From: Triticum aestivum
Lineage: Eukaryota > Streptophyta > Magnoliopsida > Poales > Poaceae
Length of the DNA stretch: 64,000 nt
Reading direction: 5' to 3'
Assembly (NCBI RefSeq): GCF_018294505.1
Contig: NC_057804.1
Location: 251,326,219 to 251,390,218, forward strand
Part shown: in pieces, positions 12,101 through 22,730 of the stretch
How positions within the stretch are numbered: the first letter of the stretch is position 1
How the letters are laid out: each line of letters opens with the position of its first letter
Program-made: the position numbers and the translations under genes
Notes under the pieces: model-generated
The model's database searches: none
What the model saw: only the letters and a program-made list of their open reading frames with translations
What the model was told of the DNA's origin: nothing

Positions 12101-13771
12101 AACCACTCTGGTTATTTTCCATATAACCAGAGGAGTCCTAGAAAAGTAAACTTCATATTTTTAGAGCATTTTTATTTTTGCCTTGTAGTGTTGCTTATTA
12201 TGATTGTTTCCGACGTTAGTTGGCAAAGTAGACGGAGTATTTGGAGAAGGACCAGAAGACTTGAAGACTCTGATGAACCAGGAAAGCAGCCCTTTGACCG
12301 TGATGAACCATTTTACATCATAATAGCATTTTCGTTGCTTCACTGAGCGCATGATATACCTTGAATGGCAACCTTGCTAGGCTTGCCTCCATTGCATACT
12401 CCACTGATACTTGGATTGTTCATGACTCTACCCTTGCTAGAGTTGTGTTGGTGGGTTGTGGAAACATGCTATAGTAGTTGGTTATGCAAAATGGGTCAGG
12501 GTTATGCATGAATAGGAACAAGTGTGGTTTGACATACTTGCAAATAGCCCCAGTGGGTGCCACTAATGCCCATGGGAAATGATGATGAACTAGGTCACTA
12601 TTTGGTGGAGAAGTGGTGTACCGAAGCAAGTGAATAACTGTTGTTTACAGAGACGGATTAGATTTAAGATTTGTCGACCGTCCCAACCAAACATGCGCAA
12701 CCACTCTACCCTTATATGGGAAAGGGCATTATTGATTACCTAGGCCGATACTAGCTTGGATCCCGCATTACTAGTGACGGGGGAGAGTTGGTGCTCTCTC
12801 TCGGGACGGGGTCATGCCAGGTAGGGCGGCCATGACTGTTTTCACAGGGCACCGGACACACCGTTGGTACCCCGTGCCAGTGGTATGTGATGAATATGGG
12901 AGTGAGGCTCCACAATTTTAATATGTGAATTATTGGGCAGGGGGGTTACTACCAATCGAGTGGACTCTATGTTAGTGTCATCTAGGGAAAGATAGTGATC
13001 GGGTGCTTACCCCGGGTACATGAGGTACTGCGGGTCGTGGATGACACAGAAGTTCCCCGGATCTTGTGGGTAAAGTGTGCAACCTCTACAGAGTGTAAAA
13101 CTATTCGAATAGCCGTGTCCATGGTCAAGGATAGTTGGGTGGTGCTGCTTAGACTACGTCCATATGTTTCTGACAAACAACACGGTTTGGTAAATATGAT
13201 GATGTGATTCGTGAGGAAGTCACGATGAGCTTGAGCACGAGTTGTTCACAACTCCTTTTTGATGATAATGTATGTAACCTCCTGATGCTTGTTGTAGACA
13301 CATTCATGTCCTGGATAAATGTTGATCATACTTGCATGAGAAAAACTAGCTTTCCGCAAGAATGCCAATTTAGTAATAGTGCCTTGCATAATTATTCTAT
13401 TATCACCCTTGGTTTGCTTGCGAGTACATTCGATGTACCCATTGGCTTGCCACTGGTTATTTTATTGGCCAAGCATGAAAGACAAGATATATTGAAGAGT
13501 TCTTTGGTGACGATCATGCGAGCTAGGATGCTTTCCCAGTCAGAATGCCTGTAGAGTTAAGGCAGATGGCATGGGTCCAAGTTATTGACGATGATTTCCG
13601 CTGCAATTCTATACTCAAGACTTGACCATAATGGCCATAATTTATGTAAGACGGTATGTATGGATGTAAGACTCTTGTTATTCAGCTTCTGTGAGTTCAG
13701 TGAGCATTGATCTCTGGGATCACTGTACACGTGCATTCGGTGATCACGACTTATGAGTCGGGGTCCCCACA
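9173..13771 (+). mobile_element. Giant solo LTR, 4599 bp, LARD-like (Sukkula-type)
   Basis: Starts TGTCACACCCTGATTTTC and ends gtcggggtccccaca, with 5-bp flanking duplication, and no second LTR, PBS, PPT or pol inside. A single LTR of 4.6 kb is far larger than normal but fits the large retrotransposon derivatives described in barley, whose LTRs are about 4.5 kb. Layout: AT-rich first 1.25 kb, a GC-rich promoter- or leader-like segment at about 10450-11700 with CT-rich tracts and TATA-like boxes (tattaaa near 11058, ggtataaat near 11691), then a 2-kb mixed tail. Apparent ORFs in the GC-rich part have no recognisable domain. A solo LTR arises by recombination between the two LTRs of one copy. 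Confidence 0.8.
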
Positions 13772-13776
13772 TTTTT
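13772..13776. other. Target site duplication, right copy (ttttt)
   Basis: Partner of ttttc at 9168-9172; the last base differs by a CpG transition. Confidence 0.75.
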
Positions 13777-14223
13777 GCCTGCAAAAGCCTCTGGTCGCGA
13801 CGCTGCGGTGGGCTCGGCGATGACCTCCATCCTGTCGTCCTGGCGGTCTTGGTCTCGTTGCATCGGAATGTAAACCTTTGGTTGATTCATCGGGACTCCA
13901 CGCCTGCTGCTTGCCTCCTTTGCATCGAAGTGGAAACTGGTACACTACGCCAACTAGCGCCCGCCTGGCCTTGGTCGTCATGGCTCATGTCAGCTGAGCC
14001 TCGTGAGGTGTACCTTGCATAGAAATCTCCACTCCTGGGGAGCTAGCCTAAGGAGGCCGATCCCCTTGGAGGTCTAGGTGTCATCCGCCTCACGAGGCTT
14101 GGCCCCTCGCGAGGGGTCTTGAGTTGTTGATGCTAAAGTTTGGTCGTGCCAGGCCGTTGATGGAGCCACGCAGTGGGACGCAGGCAGGCAAGTCTGGGTA
14201 CCCCCGTATCTAGAACGCCGATA
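13777..14223 (-). repeat. Element Y 3' LTR, inner part (447 bp)
   Basis: Resumes with gcctgcaaaagcctctggtc, as at 21467 in the 5' LTR, and ends aacgccgata where the T copy has the intact aca end. With 8727-9172 it gives a total of 893 bp, against 898 bp for the 5' LTR, so nothing was lost when the solo-LTR element inserted. Confidence 0.9.
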
Positions 14224-14238
14224 GTAGCCCCCGGGCCC
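14224..14238 (-). other. Polypurine tract of element Y
   Basis: Minus strand GGGCCCGGGGGCTAC directly before the 3' LTR start. The T element has the equivalent at 45812-45827. Confidence 0.8.
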
Positions 14239-14463
14239 AAGGCGTGCTCGGACTTGGCTTCTAGGCGAAGCCAAAGGGCAAGTGTGGAGCGCCGCGGGAC
14301 CTAACCACCTGCGGCCTTGGATGATGCATGGCGATTGATGGGCCGTGGGTGTCTCCACTTCCGCACGCTACCTTGAGATCCGTTTGACTTGATGAGTCGA
14401 TGTTGCATGTAGAGGATCATCATTGCGCGAGGTCATGGAGGCCGGTGGTTGGCCTCCCTTTGG

Positions 14464-14470
14464 CAATAAA
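14464..14470 (+). promoter_or_regulatory. TATA-like box of the antisense ORF in Y (altered)
   Basis: caataaa, 88 bases before the ATG at 14558. The aligned site in element T reads ctataaa (46054-46060), so Y probably carries a weakened TATA box. A CT-rich leader separates box and start in both. Confidence 0.5.
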
Positions 14471-14557
14471 TGAGTGGAGGGACAGAGCCCCCCCTCTCTT
14501 CTCCTTCTTCATCTTCACTGCTCGTATCTTCTCCTTCTCCATCTTGCCGTAGCATCC

Positions 14558-15392
14558 ATGGCACCGACGAGGAGATTCTCAGCTGCCGAGAAGGGGAAAG
14601 CTCCTAAAGAGGGACCAGCTTCGCCACCACCCAAGAGGGGCCGCGGCCTTCCCCGCAAGTACACCGCGACCCCGATGGCGCCCCCCAGGGGGCGCTGGCG
14701 CATTTCTCCAGGGGCCGGCATCTCCCTTGGTGCTCGCACGGAGCTTCTTCTCGCGGCGGGGGCCACCGGCCAAAGGCCAGCCCCTGCGACAAAGGGAGGC
14801 GTGCCATGGTCGCTCGCCCTCCTCGGCCGCGCTTCTCCTCAACTGATGTGCTCCCGGAGTTCGTGGTGTGGTCGGAGAGGCCTGCCGTCACCTCATTCCG
14901 GCTTCCGCGCTTCTTCACCTGCGAGCTGCCGACCCCAGGGCTCGACGGCTTCTGGTTGCAGGCCGACGGCTACAGCAGGGCCCGTGCGTGGGGACTGAGG
15001 TCGCCGCCGCGGGCAGCGTGGTCCTGACCCGCGACTAGGAGGCGTTTGCTTGTGCACGAGGCCTGAGCAGGAGGTGCACCCTCCACTTCAAGTACGACGG
15101 CCTGGCGACCCTCTTCGTGAGGGTGTTCAGGGAAGACGGCCGCCACGCAGGGTGCTGCCCAGAAGACGGCAGCGACGATGAGCTTGGTCTTGACGTCGGC
15201 CGTGCTGGTGGAGGGGGTGAGCTTGGCCTTGATGACGTCCACTCCTCCTCCCGCAGCGGTAGCTCTTCCTCAAGCGAGAGCTCGAGCAGCCGCAGCTACG
15301 ATCACCCTCCATGCCGCCGAGCTCGGATCGAGGGAGGCAGCGGATCGTCTCGCCGCCACGCTCCGATGAAGCAGGAGGAGAGCCCGGCCTGA
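14558..15392 (+). pseudogene. Antisense ORF of element Y: B3-like DNA-binding protein, frameshifted
   Basis: Plus strand, opposite to the element. Start chosen at the ATG of MAPTRRFSAAEKGKAP, which aligns with the start in element T. The N-terminus is basic (SPPPKRGRGLPRK, nuclear-signal-like). At about 14848-15135 a segment resembles a B3 domain: FVVW, RLPRFFTCELP, GFWLQADG and, after a damaged part, CTLHFKYDGLATLFVRVF. The tail is acidic and serine-rich (SSSSSESSSSRS). It is broken by a frameshift near 14800, another near 15010 and a TAG at 15036-15038 where a glutamine codon is expected. B3 domains bind DNA in plant transcription factors; a role here is inference. A remote HMM comparison would decide. 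Confidence 0.65.
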
Positions 15393-16395
15393 GCTCGGGG
15401 CCGCCGAACTTGGACTCAAGACCTGTCGCGGCCTTGTGGCCACTTTTGTTTAACCTTTCCTTTCTTCGGCAATTTGAAAAAAGTAGGGTACCCACTGGGG
15501 TGTGTAATGAACTATGGCTGTTATGCTTCTTTATGCTATGCTTATTATCTTAGTGTTGTGATGTGATATTTGCATTATGGGTAGGCAAGGGTAGGGTAAC
15601 TTAGCTTGACATGTTTGCATTAGCTTCCCACCTCATGAGGACGAGACCCTTGACACCTGGCGAAGCCCCCATTCCTGGTGACTCAGGGGCCACTAGTCTC
15701 GAGAGGTGTTTAAGGCCTCGAGAGACGTTGTAGATCTGCTGCAGAGCTGTTTAGAGAAAAATAAAACCTATCAAGCGCCTCATTCCTCCTTGCGCAAGCC
15801 CCCTGTCATAGGTTAGATGTGGCTTAATGCACCGCGTCATGCTGGCGGAGGGGCACGGACCAATGAGCTTGATCGAGGGCTCCTCGCGAGGATAAAGCCG
15901 AAGCACTGGGGCAACGGGGTTCGGCGAGGTGTGCTTGTGCGAGGGCGGACCATGCACACACACCTGCCTAGCCCCCACGCGCGGGGCACGCGAGGAAGAG
16001 CGACAACAACTGCCGCCCTTTCCTGACCCAGACCAAGAACGAACGAAACGAGAGGAGGGAAAATCCAACTTGGCGAACCACAGCACGAAAACTTCAAATT
16101 CCATTAAAGATCACTAAAAGATTGCGAACCAACTTCGGAAAGCAAATGAACAGCCGCGCCCGGAACCTAGTCTAGTCTTCTCACCAGCGCGGAGCTAAGT
16201 GCTGCCACTAGGACGTGGGAGGGAGCCCCCCCGGGGCCCCAGGGCGGCTCTCAGGAGACTCCGGGGCATGTACAGCCTACTCATTATTATGTGAGAGTGT
16301 CACGAGTGTAGACCTTCACAGGCCGGAGCCTTGCTTCATGGCTAGAACTTCCAGAGGTGCTGGATGTTCCAGGCGTTCTGGATGGGGATTCCGTC
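15393..16395. other. Spacer of element Y between antisense ORF and integrase
   Basis: About 1 kb without a supportable gene. The first part is AT-richer and follows the antisense ORF (possible 3' untranslated region and polyadenylation zone); the rest is GC-rich with clashing short frames. No repeat or RNA gene seen. Confidence 0.6.
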
Positions 16396-17577
16396 CTATG
16401 TATCCAGGCGCGCAGCGCGAGGCCTGGAGACTCGGGCAATCCTAAACGGGCCCTCCCACATGGGAGAGAGCTTGTGCAGCCCCTCCCCGGAGAGCACCCA
16501 CCTCAGGACGAGATCGCCCAGCTCCAACGTCCTAGGGCGGACGTTGTGGCAGTGGTACCGCCACAGCGCCTGCTGGTACCTTGCCGCTCGGAGGGAGGCT
16601 TGACGGCGGCATTCCTCCCCCAGTATGAGATCCATCCCCCACGTGGCATCCTGACGTGCCTCGTCAAACGCCAGGACCCGCATGGAGCGATGCTTAACCT
16701 CGTGTGGGAGAACCGCTTCAGATCCATAGACGAGGAAGAATGGTGTCTCGCCCATCGGCTTGGTCGCGGTGGTGCGGATGGACCACAACACGGACTAGAG
16801 CTCGTTGAGCCAACCCCTGCCGCCGGCCTCGAGCTTCTTCTTGAAGGTCCTTGCCTTGAGGCCTCTTAGGACCTCCGCATTGGCGCACTGGGCCTAGCCA
16901 TTACTACTAGAGTGCGCCACTGATGCATAGCATATCTGCGTTCCAAGGCTAGCACAGTATGTTTTGAAAAGGTTGCTAGTGAACTGTGAGCCGTTGTCGG
17001 TGATGATAGGGACCCCAAACCGGCTCACGAGGCCCTTGATGAACTTGACAGCTGATCCGGCTGGGATGGTGCAGACGGCTTCTACTTCGGCCCACTTGGT
17101 GAACTTGTCGATGGCGACGCAGAGGTAGCGGTAGCCCCCTGGCGCTCGAGGAAATGGCCCCAAGATGTCCAGTCCCCAGACTGCGAACGGCCACATGAGC
17201 AGGATAATCTGGAGGCCTTGTGCAGGCTGGTGGATCTACTTGGCGTGGAACTGGCAGGCTTCGCATGAGCGCAGCAGCTCGGTGGCGTAGTTGAGTGCCG
17301 TGGGCCAATAGAACCCACTGTGGAATGCCTTCCCCACGAGGGTGCGTGATGAAGAGTGGTGTCCGCAGTCCCTGCCATGTATGTCTGCCAGTAGCTCGAG
17401 CCCCTACTCCATGGGGATGCATCGCAAAGAAACGTCATTGGGCCTTTTGCGGCACAACTCACCATCCTAGATGCAGTACACGGTGGCCTGATGAACCACG
17501 TGCTCGACATCCTCCTCCTTCTCCGGTAGGGTCCCCTGAAGTAGGTACGTCTTGAGCTCCTCGGTCCAGCACCCCTC
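16396..17577 (-). pseudogene. Element Y integrase
   Basis: Integrase inserts the cDNA copy into the chromosome. Reading on the minus strand: HHCC zinc-binding region (near 17260-17330; ends CEACQFH), core with WGLDILGPFPRAPGGYRYL (first Asp), ITDNGSQFTS (second Asp), then a damaged catalytic segment and the C-terminal GDLVLRWV and MWEGPFRIARV. Two in-frame TAG stops, 16894-16896 and 16795-16797, stand where glutamine is expected. The catalytic Glu of the D,D-35-E triad is replaced by Gln just after the first of these. Further stops lie in the zinc region. Not functional. Confidence 0.88.
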
Positions 17578-18660
17578 CTAAGGCTCGAGCGCGCGGAGCA
17601 GGCGGGCCCCTGAGGATGGGACGCAGGCCGGCGCACCAGTTGCTGGTGCTTGGGGTAGGTCCTCCTGAGGTGGTGCTGGTGCCGCAGTGGGGGGAGCCGC
17701 CGATGGCTTGAACAACTGTTCTTCAAATACTCCTGGCTCCTGAGGTAGCCACCTGGATGCCCTCTTGGCGATGTCGTCCGCCTCCTTGTTCGTGCCTCGC
17801 GGCACGTGCTGCAATTTCAAGCCCAAGAATTGTTTCTCCATTTTGCGTGCGTCTTCCAGGTATGCTTCCATGTGCTCGTCCTTGGGGACATACTCTTTGT
17901 TGGAGAAGTTGATGAGGAGCTGGGAATCACCCCTAATGGTGAGGCGCTTCACTCCCAGTGCCGCCGCGGCCTTGAGGCCGACGAGTAGGCCTTCATATTC
18001 TTCGATGTTGTTGGAGACCTTTTTGCCCTAGTGGAAACATAGTTGTACAGCGTAGTAGAACTTGTCCTTGGCGGATGAGATGAGGACGGCTCTAGCCCCC
18101 GCGCCCTGTCGTGTGAACGCGCTATCGAAGTACATGATCCACCCATCTGGCGCCTCGTCCCCGGGCAGGAGGGAGCAATCCTCGCATATTCCGTGGTCAG
18201 GGACGTTGGTCCACTCCACCATGAAATCTGCGAGGGTCGCACCCTTGATGACCCTGGTGGTGCTGAACTCGAGTTGGAACGCCTGGAGCTCGATGTTCCA
18301 CTCTACAACCCGCCCTGCAGCGTTAGGGACCCGGAGTACCCTCTCTAGTGGGTAGGCTGAAAAGACATTGATGGGGTGGCCTTGGAAGTAGTGGGACAAC
18401 TTTCGGGAGGCAATGAGGAGTGTGAGCAAGAGCTTTTGGGGCATGGGATAGCATGCTCGCGCCTCCCGTAACACCGTGCTAACGAAGTAGACCGTATGCT
18501 CGACAAAGGAGGAGGTGTCGGTGAGGTCTTGTGTTTCTTGAGCATGTTGACCTTCAGGGATCCCATCACTTGTCGCACCGGCTGCGGCCTCGTGAGCCTC
18601 GGCCTCAGGAGCCCCTCTGTCTGAGGGGTCAGTTCGAGCCTCAGAAGGGGTATTGACTAT
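17578..18660 (-). pseudogene. Element Y RNase H tether and second (plant/archaeal-type) RNase H
   Basis: After RT, the region around 18474-18250 is the degenerate first RNase H/tether (SHYFQGHPINVFS). It is followed by a second RNase H with the four acidic positions visible in order: MYFDSAF, EYEGLLVGL, RGDSQLL and NKEADDIAKRAS. A stop after CFH (about 18028) splits the domain. An additional RNase H between the first RNase H and integrase is characteristic of Tat-lineage Gypsy elements. It removes RNA from the RNA-DNA hybrid during cDNA synthesis. The linker to integrase (17578-17720) is proline- and alanine-rich. Confidence 0.85.
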
Positions 18661-18699
18661 CGGGTCAGCTGGAGCCTCAGGAGCGCCATCCTAAGGCTG

Positions 18700-20106
18700 C
18701 TACGACTTGCTTGGTGGCGGGGCGCCCTTGGTCGGGCACTCTTCCCTCAGTGCCACCAGTGCGGCGCTGGTGGAGTGAGGGGTGGCAGACAAGTAGAGCA
18801 CCAAGGGCTCGAGAGGGCGTGGTGCCACCATCATCGGCGGGCTGGTTAAGTATCTCTTGAGGTCTTGGAAGGCCGCATCAGCTTTAGGGGTCCATTCAAA
18901 CGGCCCCTGCCTCTTCATCATCTTGAAGAATGGGAGGGTGCATTCCCCAAGCTTGGACATGAAGCACCCCAGCGAGGTCACGCAGCCCGCTAGCTTCTGC
19001 ATCTCCTTGTTGGTCTGCGGAGGGCTCATGTCTTTTATGGCCTTGACCTTCTCTAGGTTGGCCTCGATTCCTCTGTGCGACACTAGGAAACCCATCAGCT
19101 TGCCAGAGAGGACCCCAAACACACACTTCTTGGGATTGAGCCGCAGGTCCACCTTGCACAGTCTGGCAAATGTTTCCTTCAGATCTTCAATCAGGGTCTT
19201 CGCCTCCCGGGACTTCACCACTATGTCATTGACGTAAGCATCAGCGTTCCTCCCGAGATGGCGGCCCAGAGCAATGTGCATTAGCCGCTGGAAGGTAGCC
19301 CTAGCATTACGCAGTCCGAAAGGCATGCAGGTGTAGCAGTACACCCCGCAGGGGGTCAGGAACGTCGTCTCTCTACATCTGGCATAGCCATCTTGATCTG
19401 GTGGTAGCCCAAAAAGGCATCCAAAAAGCACAGCAGGTCGCACTCGGTGGTGGAGTCGACGATTTGGTCCATGCGAGGAAGCGGGGGGGTCTTGAGGGCA
19501 AGCCTTGTTGAGGTTGGTGAATTCGACGCACATGCGCTCCTTCCCTCCTTTCTTGGGGACGATGATTGGGTTCGCCAGCCACTCCGGGTACCGCACCTCC
19601 CGGATGACACCAGCATCCTGCAGCTTGTGGGTTTCTTGGAGGATGAACGCCTGCTTCTCAGTGGATTGTTGTCGAGCCTTCTGCTTCACGGGGCGCACAT
19701 TTGGGCACACCCTCAGGTGGTGCTCGATTATTCCCCTTGAGATCCCAGCCAGGTCCTTGGGCTCCCATGCGAACACTTTCTTGTTAGCACGCAAGAAGCT
19801 GACCAACACTCTCTCTTGGTCTGGGGGGAGGCCATCTCCTATGGTGAAGGTGGTGCCTGACGCCCCATCCTCATCAACTCGCACCTGCTTTGTCTCGGCT
19901 CGGTCTTTGGAAAACAACTGCTTCTTCTTGTCTAGTGCTACTCCCGGAGCCTCAGGGCCCTCTTTCTTCCTTGACTGCACGGACGCCGTGGTCCTGAAGG
20001 CAAGCTTAAGGGCCTGCAGTGCGTCCTTGGTGTCTCCTGCCACCATGAGGACACCACTGCTGCCTGGCATCTTCATGAGGTTGTAGGTTGGATGAGTTGC
20101 TGCCAT
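18700..20106 (-). pseudogene. Element Y reverse transcriptase, active-site Asp changed to Asn
   Basis: Reverse transcriptase copies the element RNA into DNA. Seen: linker MAATHPTYNLMKMPGSSGV, then FAWEPKDLAGISRGIIEHHL, VPKKGGKERMCVEFTNLNKA, TPCGVYCYTCMPFGLRNA, the active-site box AYVNDIVVKS, LNPKKCVFGV and ECTLPFFKMMKR. The YVDD box reads YVND (codon at 19228-19230, GAT to AAT), which removes a metal-binding Asp. Between about 19370 and 19490 the conserved sequence (DQIVDSTTECDLLCFLDAF) lies in another frame: two opposite indels, one in a G run at 19484-19490, shift out and back. Dead enzyme, long ORF. Confidence 0.92.
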
Positions 20107-20522
20107 GAACTAGGCTAGGGCCGGGTACCCACGGATGGCGTTGTATGGCAGGTCTATCCGGGTGATGTCGAAGTCGATGAGCTCGATGTGGTAGTTGTCG
20201 TGAGTCCCGAAAGTGACGGGGAGGCGGATCTACCCAAGGGGCTGGCGGAACTGTTGCTGACCCTGGAGAAAGGCTTGGTGGGGCGGAGCCGACCGTGGGG
20301 CACGTGAAGCAAGCCGAATGCCTCCACGGAGAGCAAGTTGAGGCCAGCTCCGTCGTTGATGAGGGTCTTGGTGACAGCCACGTTGTAGATGGTGGGGGTG
20401 CAGAGCATCGGGAGCGCGCCAGCTCCCGTTGCGGTAGCAGGGTGATCTTCTGGGCCAAAGGTGAGGTCATCCTTGGGCGCCGCCTAGCCCGGGGGAGCCC
20501 ACGACTGCACCTGGGCGGCACT
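20107..20522 (-). pseudogene. Element Y aspartic protease remnant
   Basis: Minus strand LINDGAGLNLLSVEAFGLL (about 20370-20310) is the active-site region of a retroviral-type aspartic protease (consensus D-G-G/A-x-LN). The segment before it (MLCTPTIYNVAVTK) is the usual flap-side lead-in. Downstream frames are broken before RT begins at 20106. The protease cleaves Gag-Pol into its parts. Confidence 0.75.
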
Positions 20523-20942
20523 TACTTGGCGTTAGAACTGCTTGATGTAGCGGTCGGAGGGTGGCTCCTCTGAGCCACCCAGGAGAGATTCGACGACGGG
20601 TGGCGCCGGCGCCGCGAAGTGCGCGATGAAAAGGCCGCACAGCTCCTCCCAGGAGGCCACAAAGGACTCCGACAGGTTGAGCATCTAGGCATGCGGCACG
20701 CCTACGAGGGCCATGGGGAGTCAGTTAGCCATCACCTTGTCGTCTCCACCGGCTGCCCAAACAGCTTCCTCGTACACCTGGAGGAAGCCAGCCGAATCCG
20801 TTGCACCGTCGTAGCGGGGCGGCATCTCCGACCTCAACTTGGGTGGCCACTCCACCCAACGCAAGGCGGGGGTGAAAGAGCGGAGGCCCATGGCTCCCCC
20901 AAAGGTGCGTGACGGCCCAATCGGCGGCGGAGCACCTGCCAT
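20523..20942 (-). pseudogene. Element Y gag, N-terminal part only
   Basis: Starts at 20942 (MAGAPPPIGPSRTFGG), about 70 bases from the LTR. The segment SEMPPRYDGATDSAGFLQVY and AAGGDDKVMAN match the N-terminal Gypsy capsid domain. In-frame stops occur at 20721-20723 (TGA) and 20685-20687 (TAG), both where tryptophan is expected. The rest of capsid and the zinc-knuckle region are missing, so the reading passes to protease after only about 150 codons: a large internal deletion. Confidence 0.8.
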
Positions 20943-20991
20943 CGAGGCCGGTCGCGGGATGTGGCGAACGAAGCGGCGGATCTCCGACGCA

Positions 20992-21009
20992 CCCCTACCC
21001 GGCGTGCCA
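20992..21009 (-). other. Element Y primer binding site
   Basis: Minus strand TGGCACGCCGGGTAGGGG, two bases from the LTR end. It marks 21012-21909 as the 5' LTR. I cannot name the tRNA. Confidence 0.65.
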
Positions 21010-21011
21010 AA

Positions 21012-21909
21012 TGTCAGATTTCGGGTTCCGCAAACCCTTGAGAGGTTAGAACTCTGGGATGCATGCGGAGATCTCAACCTACCCGGCGTGCTACTCGTGA
21101 AACCTCACAACCTAGCGCATCGAGCTCAAAGGAAAGAAAGACACATCAGTTTACCCAGGTTCGGTCCACCTTGCAGTGTAAAACCCTACTCCTGCTTTGT
21201 GGTGGATTGCCTCGAGGGGCTGAGGATGAACTAGTACAGTGGTTGAAAGGCCTCAGGAGATGAGGTGTTCTTGGCCTTGGGTGAGCTGGTGAGGGTGGAA
21301 TGGATTCGATGGATCTGGCTCGGCCTCCCCCTTCTATGGTGGTGCCTAGGTACTATTTCTAGTGGCATTGGCCGTCTTCCCAAATGTTGGCGAGAAGGGA
21401 TCCCACAACGGCCAGATTTGAGAGGAGACAACAAGTACATACTATCCTGACTAAAGTGGTCTTCGGCTGCAAAAGCCTCTGGTCGTGAGGCTGCGGTAGG
21501 CTCGGTGATGACCTCCGTCCTAGCGGTCTTGGTCTCATTGCACCGGAATGGAAACCTTTGATTGATTCCTCGGGACTCCGCGCCTGCTGCTTGCCTCCTT
21601 TGCACTGAAGAGGAAACTGGTACACGATGCCCGCTCGTGCACGCCTGGCGCCTGCCTGGCCTTGGTCGTCATGGCTCACGTCGAGCCTTGTGAGGTGCAC
21701 CTTGCATAGAAATCTCCGCTCCTCGGGAGATAGCCTAAGGACGCCGATCCCCTTGGAGGTCTTGGTGTCGTCCGCCTCACGAGGCTTGGCCCCTCACGAG
21801 GGTCTTGAGTTGTTGATGCTAAAGTTGGTCCGTACCAAGCCATCGATGGAGCCACGTAGTGGACCGCGGGCAGGCAAGTTTGGGTACCCCCGTATCCAGA
21901 ATGCTGATA
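21012..21909 (-). repeat. Element Y 5' LTR, 898 bp
   Basis: Plus strand TGTCAGATTTCGGG to aatgctgata (expected gacgccgaca). The TATA box that reads ctatttatag in the 3' LTR and in T is ctatttctag here (about 21353-21362), so the promoter of this copy looks disabled. The right flank is Z integrase coding. Confidence 0.9.
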
Positions 21910-22730
21910 GAGGCGACCCGTAAATGAGTTCCATGGGGATAACTGCTTCTGCCCCATAGACCAGCGAGAAAGGAGTTTGCCCGATAGCTCGAGTTGGTGT
22001 CGTTTTGAGGGACCAGAGGACTACCGGCAACTCATCAATCCACCACCTGCCGTGCTTCCGCGGCGTATCAAAGGTTCTTGACTTGAGGCCCCGCAGCACT
22101 TCAGTGCTCGCCCTCTTAGCTTGCCCATTGCTTCCGGGATGTGCGACAAATGCAAATGAGACCTTTCTTCTAAGGGTGCGAACATATTGCATGAAGGTGT
22201 GGCTCGTGAACTAGGTGCCGTTGTCGGTAATGATCCTTGCCGGAACTCCAAATCGACACACCAGCTCTTTCAAAAACTTGATAGCTGACTGAGCAGTCAC
22301 CTTTCTCATAGGAGTGACTTCCGGCCACTTTATAAACTTGTCAATGGCAATGAACAAGTATTCAAAGCCACAGATTGTTCGGGGGAAAGGGCCAAGGATA
22401 TCGAGGCCCAGACCAAAATGGCCATGATAAAGGGATTGTCTGAAGAGCTTGGGCAGGCAGGTGGATGTTCATGGGATGGAACTGGAAGGCTTCACATTTT
22501 GTGACTAGCTTGACCGCATCTTTGAGGGTTCTGGGCCAATGGAATCCTTGACGGAATGCTTTCCGAACTAATGCCCTTGATCCAATGTGGGAGCCGCACA
22601 TGCCTCTGTGTATCTCAGCCAGCAGTTCCTTTCCTACTTCCCGGCAGATGCACTTCAATTTCACACTGTTGGGCCTCCTTCTGTACAGAGTGTCATCAAC
22701 AAACTGGTACATACTGGCCCTCCGGGCTAC
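21910..22730 (-). pseudogene. Element Z integrase (Gypsy), catalytic Glu changed to Lys
   Basis: Minus strand: zinc-binding region HRGMCGSHIG to KCEAFQFH (the second Cys of the C-x2-C pair is Phe), then the core. The segment AHPGSNGQAKRASTEVLRGL carries Lys where the catalytic Glu belongs (codon 22115-22117, GAG to AAG). WWIDELPVVLWSLKTTPTRA and GQTPFSLVYGAEAVIPMEL are intact. The core just before 22190 has a stop and a frameshift. The sequence is cut at 21910 by the Y LTR and continues at 8726. Continuing read-through into the Y LTR gives a meaningless tail. Confidence 0.9.

Larger units (their letters stand above)
8727..21909 (-). mobile_element. Element Y: Tat-type Gypsy retrotransposon with antisense ORF, inserted in Z
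   Basis: Order from right to left on the minus strand: 5' LTR (21012-21909), PBS, shortened gag, protease, RT, RNase H and a second RNase H, integrase, spacer, plus-strand antisense ORF (14558-15392), PPT, 3' LTR (8727-14223, itself split). The second RNase H domain and an antisense ORF before the 3' LTR are hallmarks of the Tat lineage. The flank after the 5' LTR reads gaggc (21910-21914); at the other end gagct (8722-8726) is close, so the target duplication appears mutated. All coding parts carry stops or frameshifts. Confidence 0.9.

Noticed and set aside
16357..16869. Plus-strand 170-residue ORF
   Set aside because: Opposite strand of the integrase C-terminus of element Y, whose motifs are clear.
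19505..20086. Plus-strand 193-residue ORF
   Set aside because: Shadow of the Y reverse transcriptase on the other strand.
20992..21011. tRNA gene fragment
   Set aside because: The match is short and sits exactly at the LTR boundary, so it is the primer binding site.
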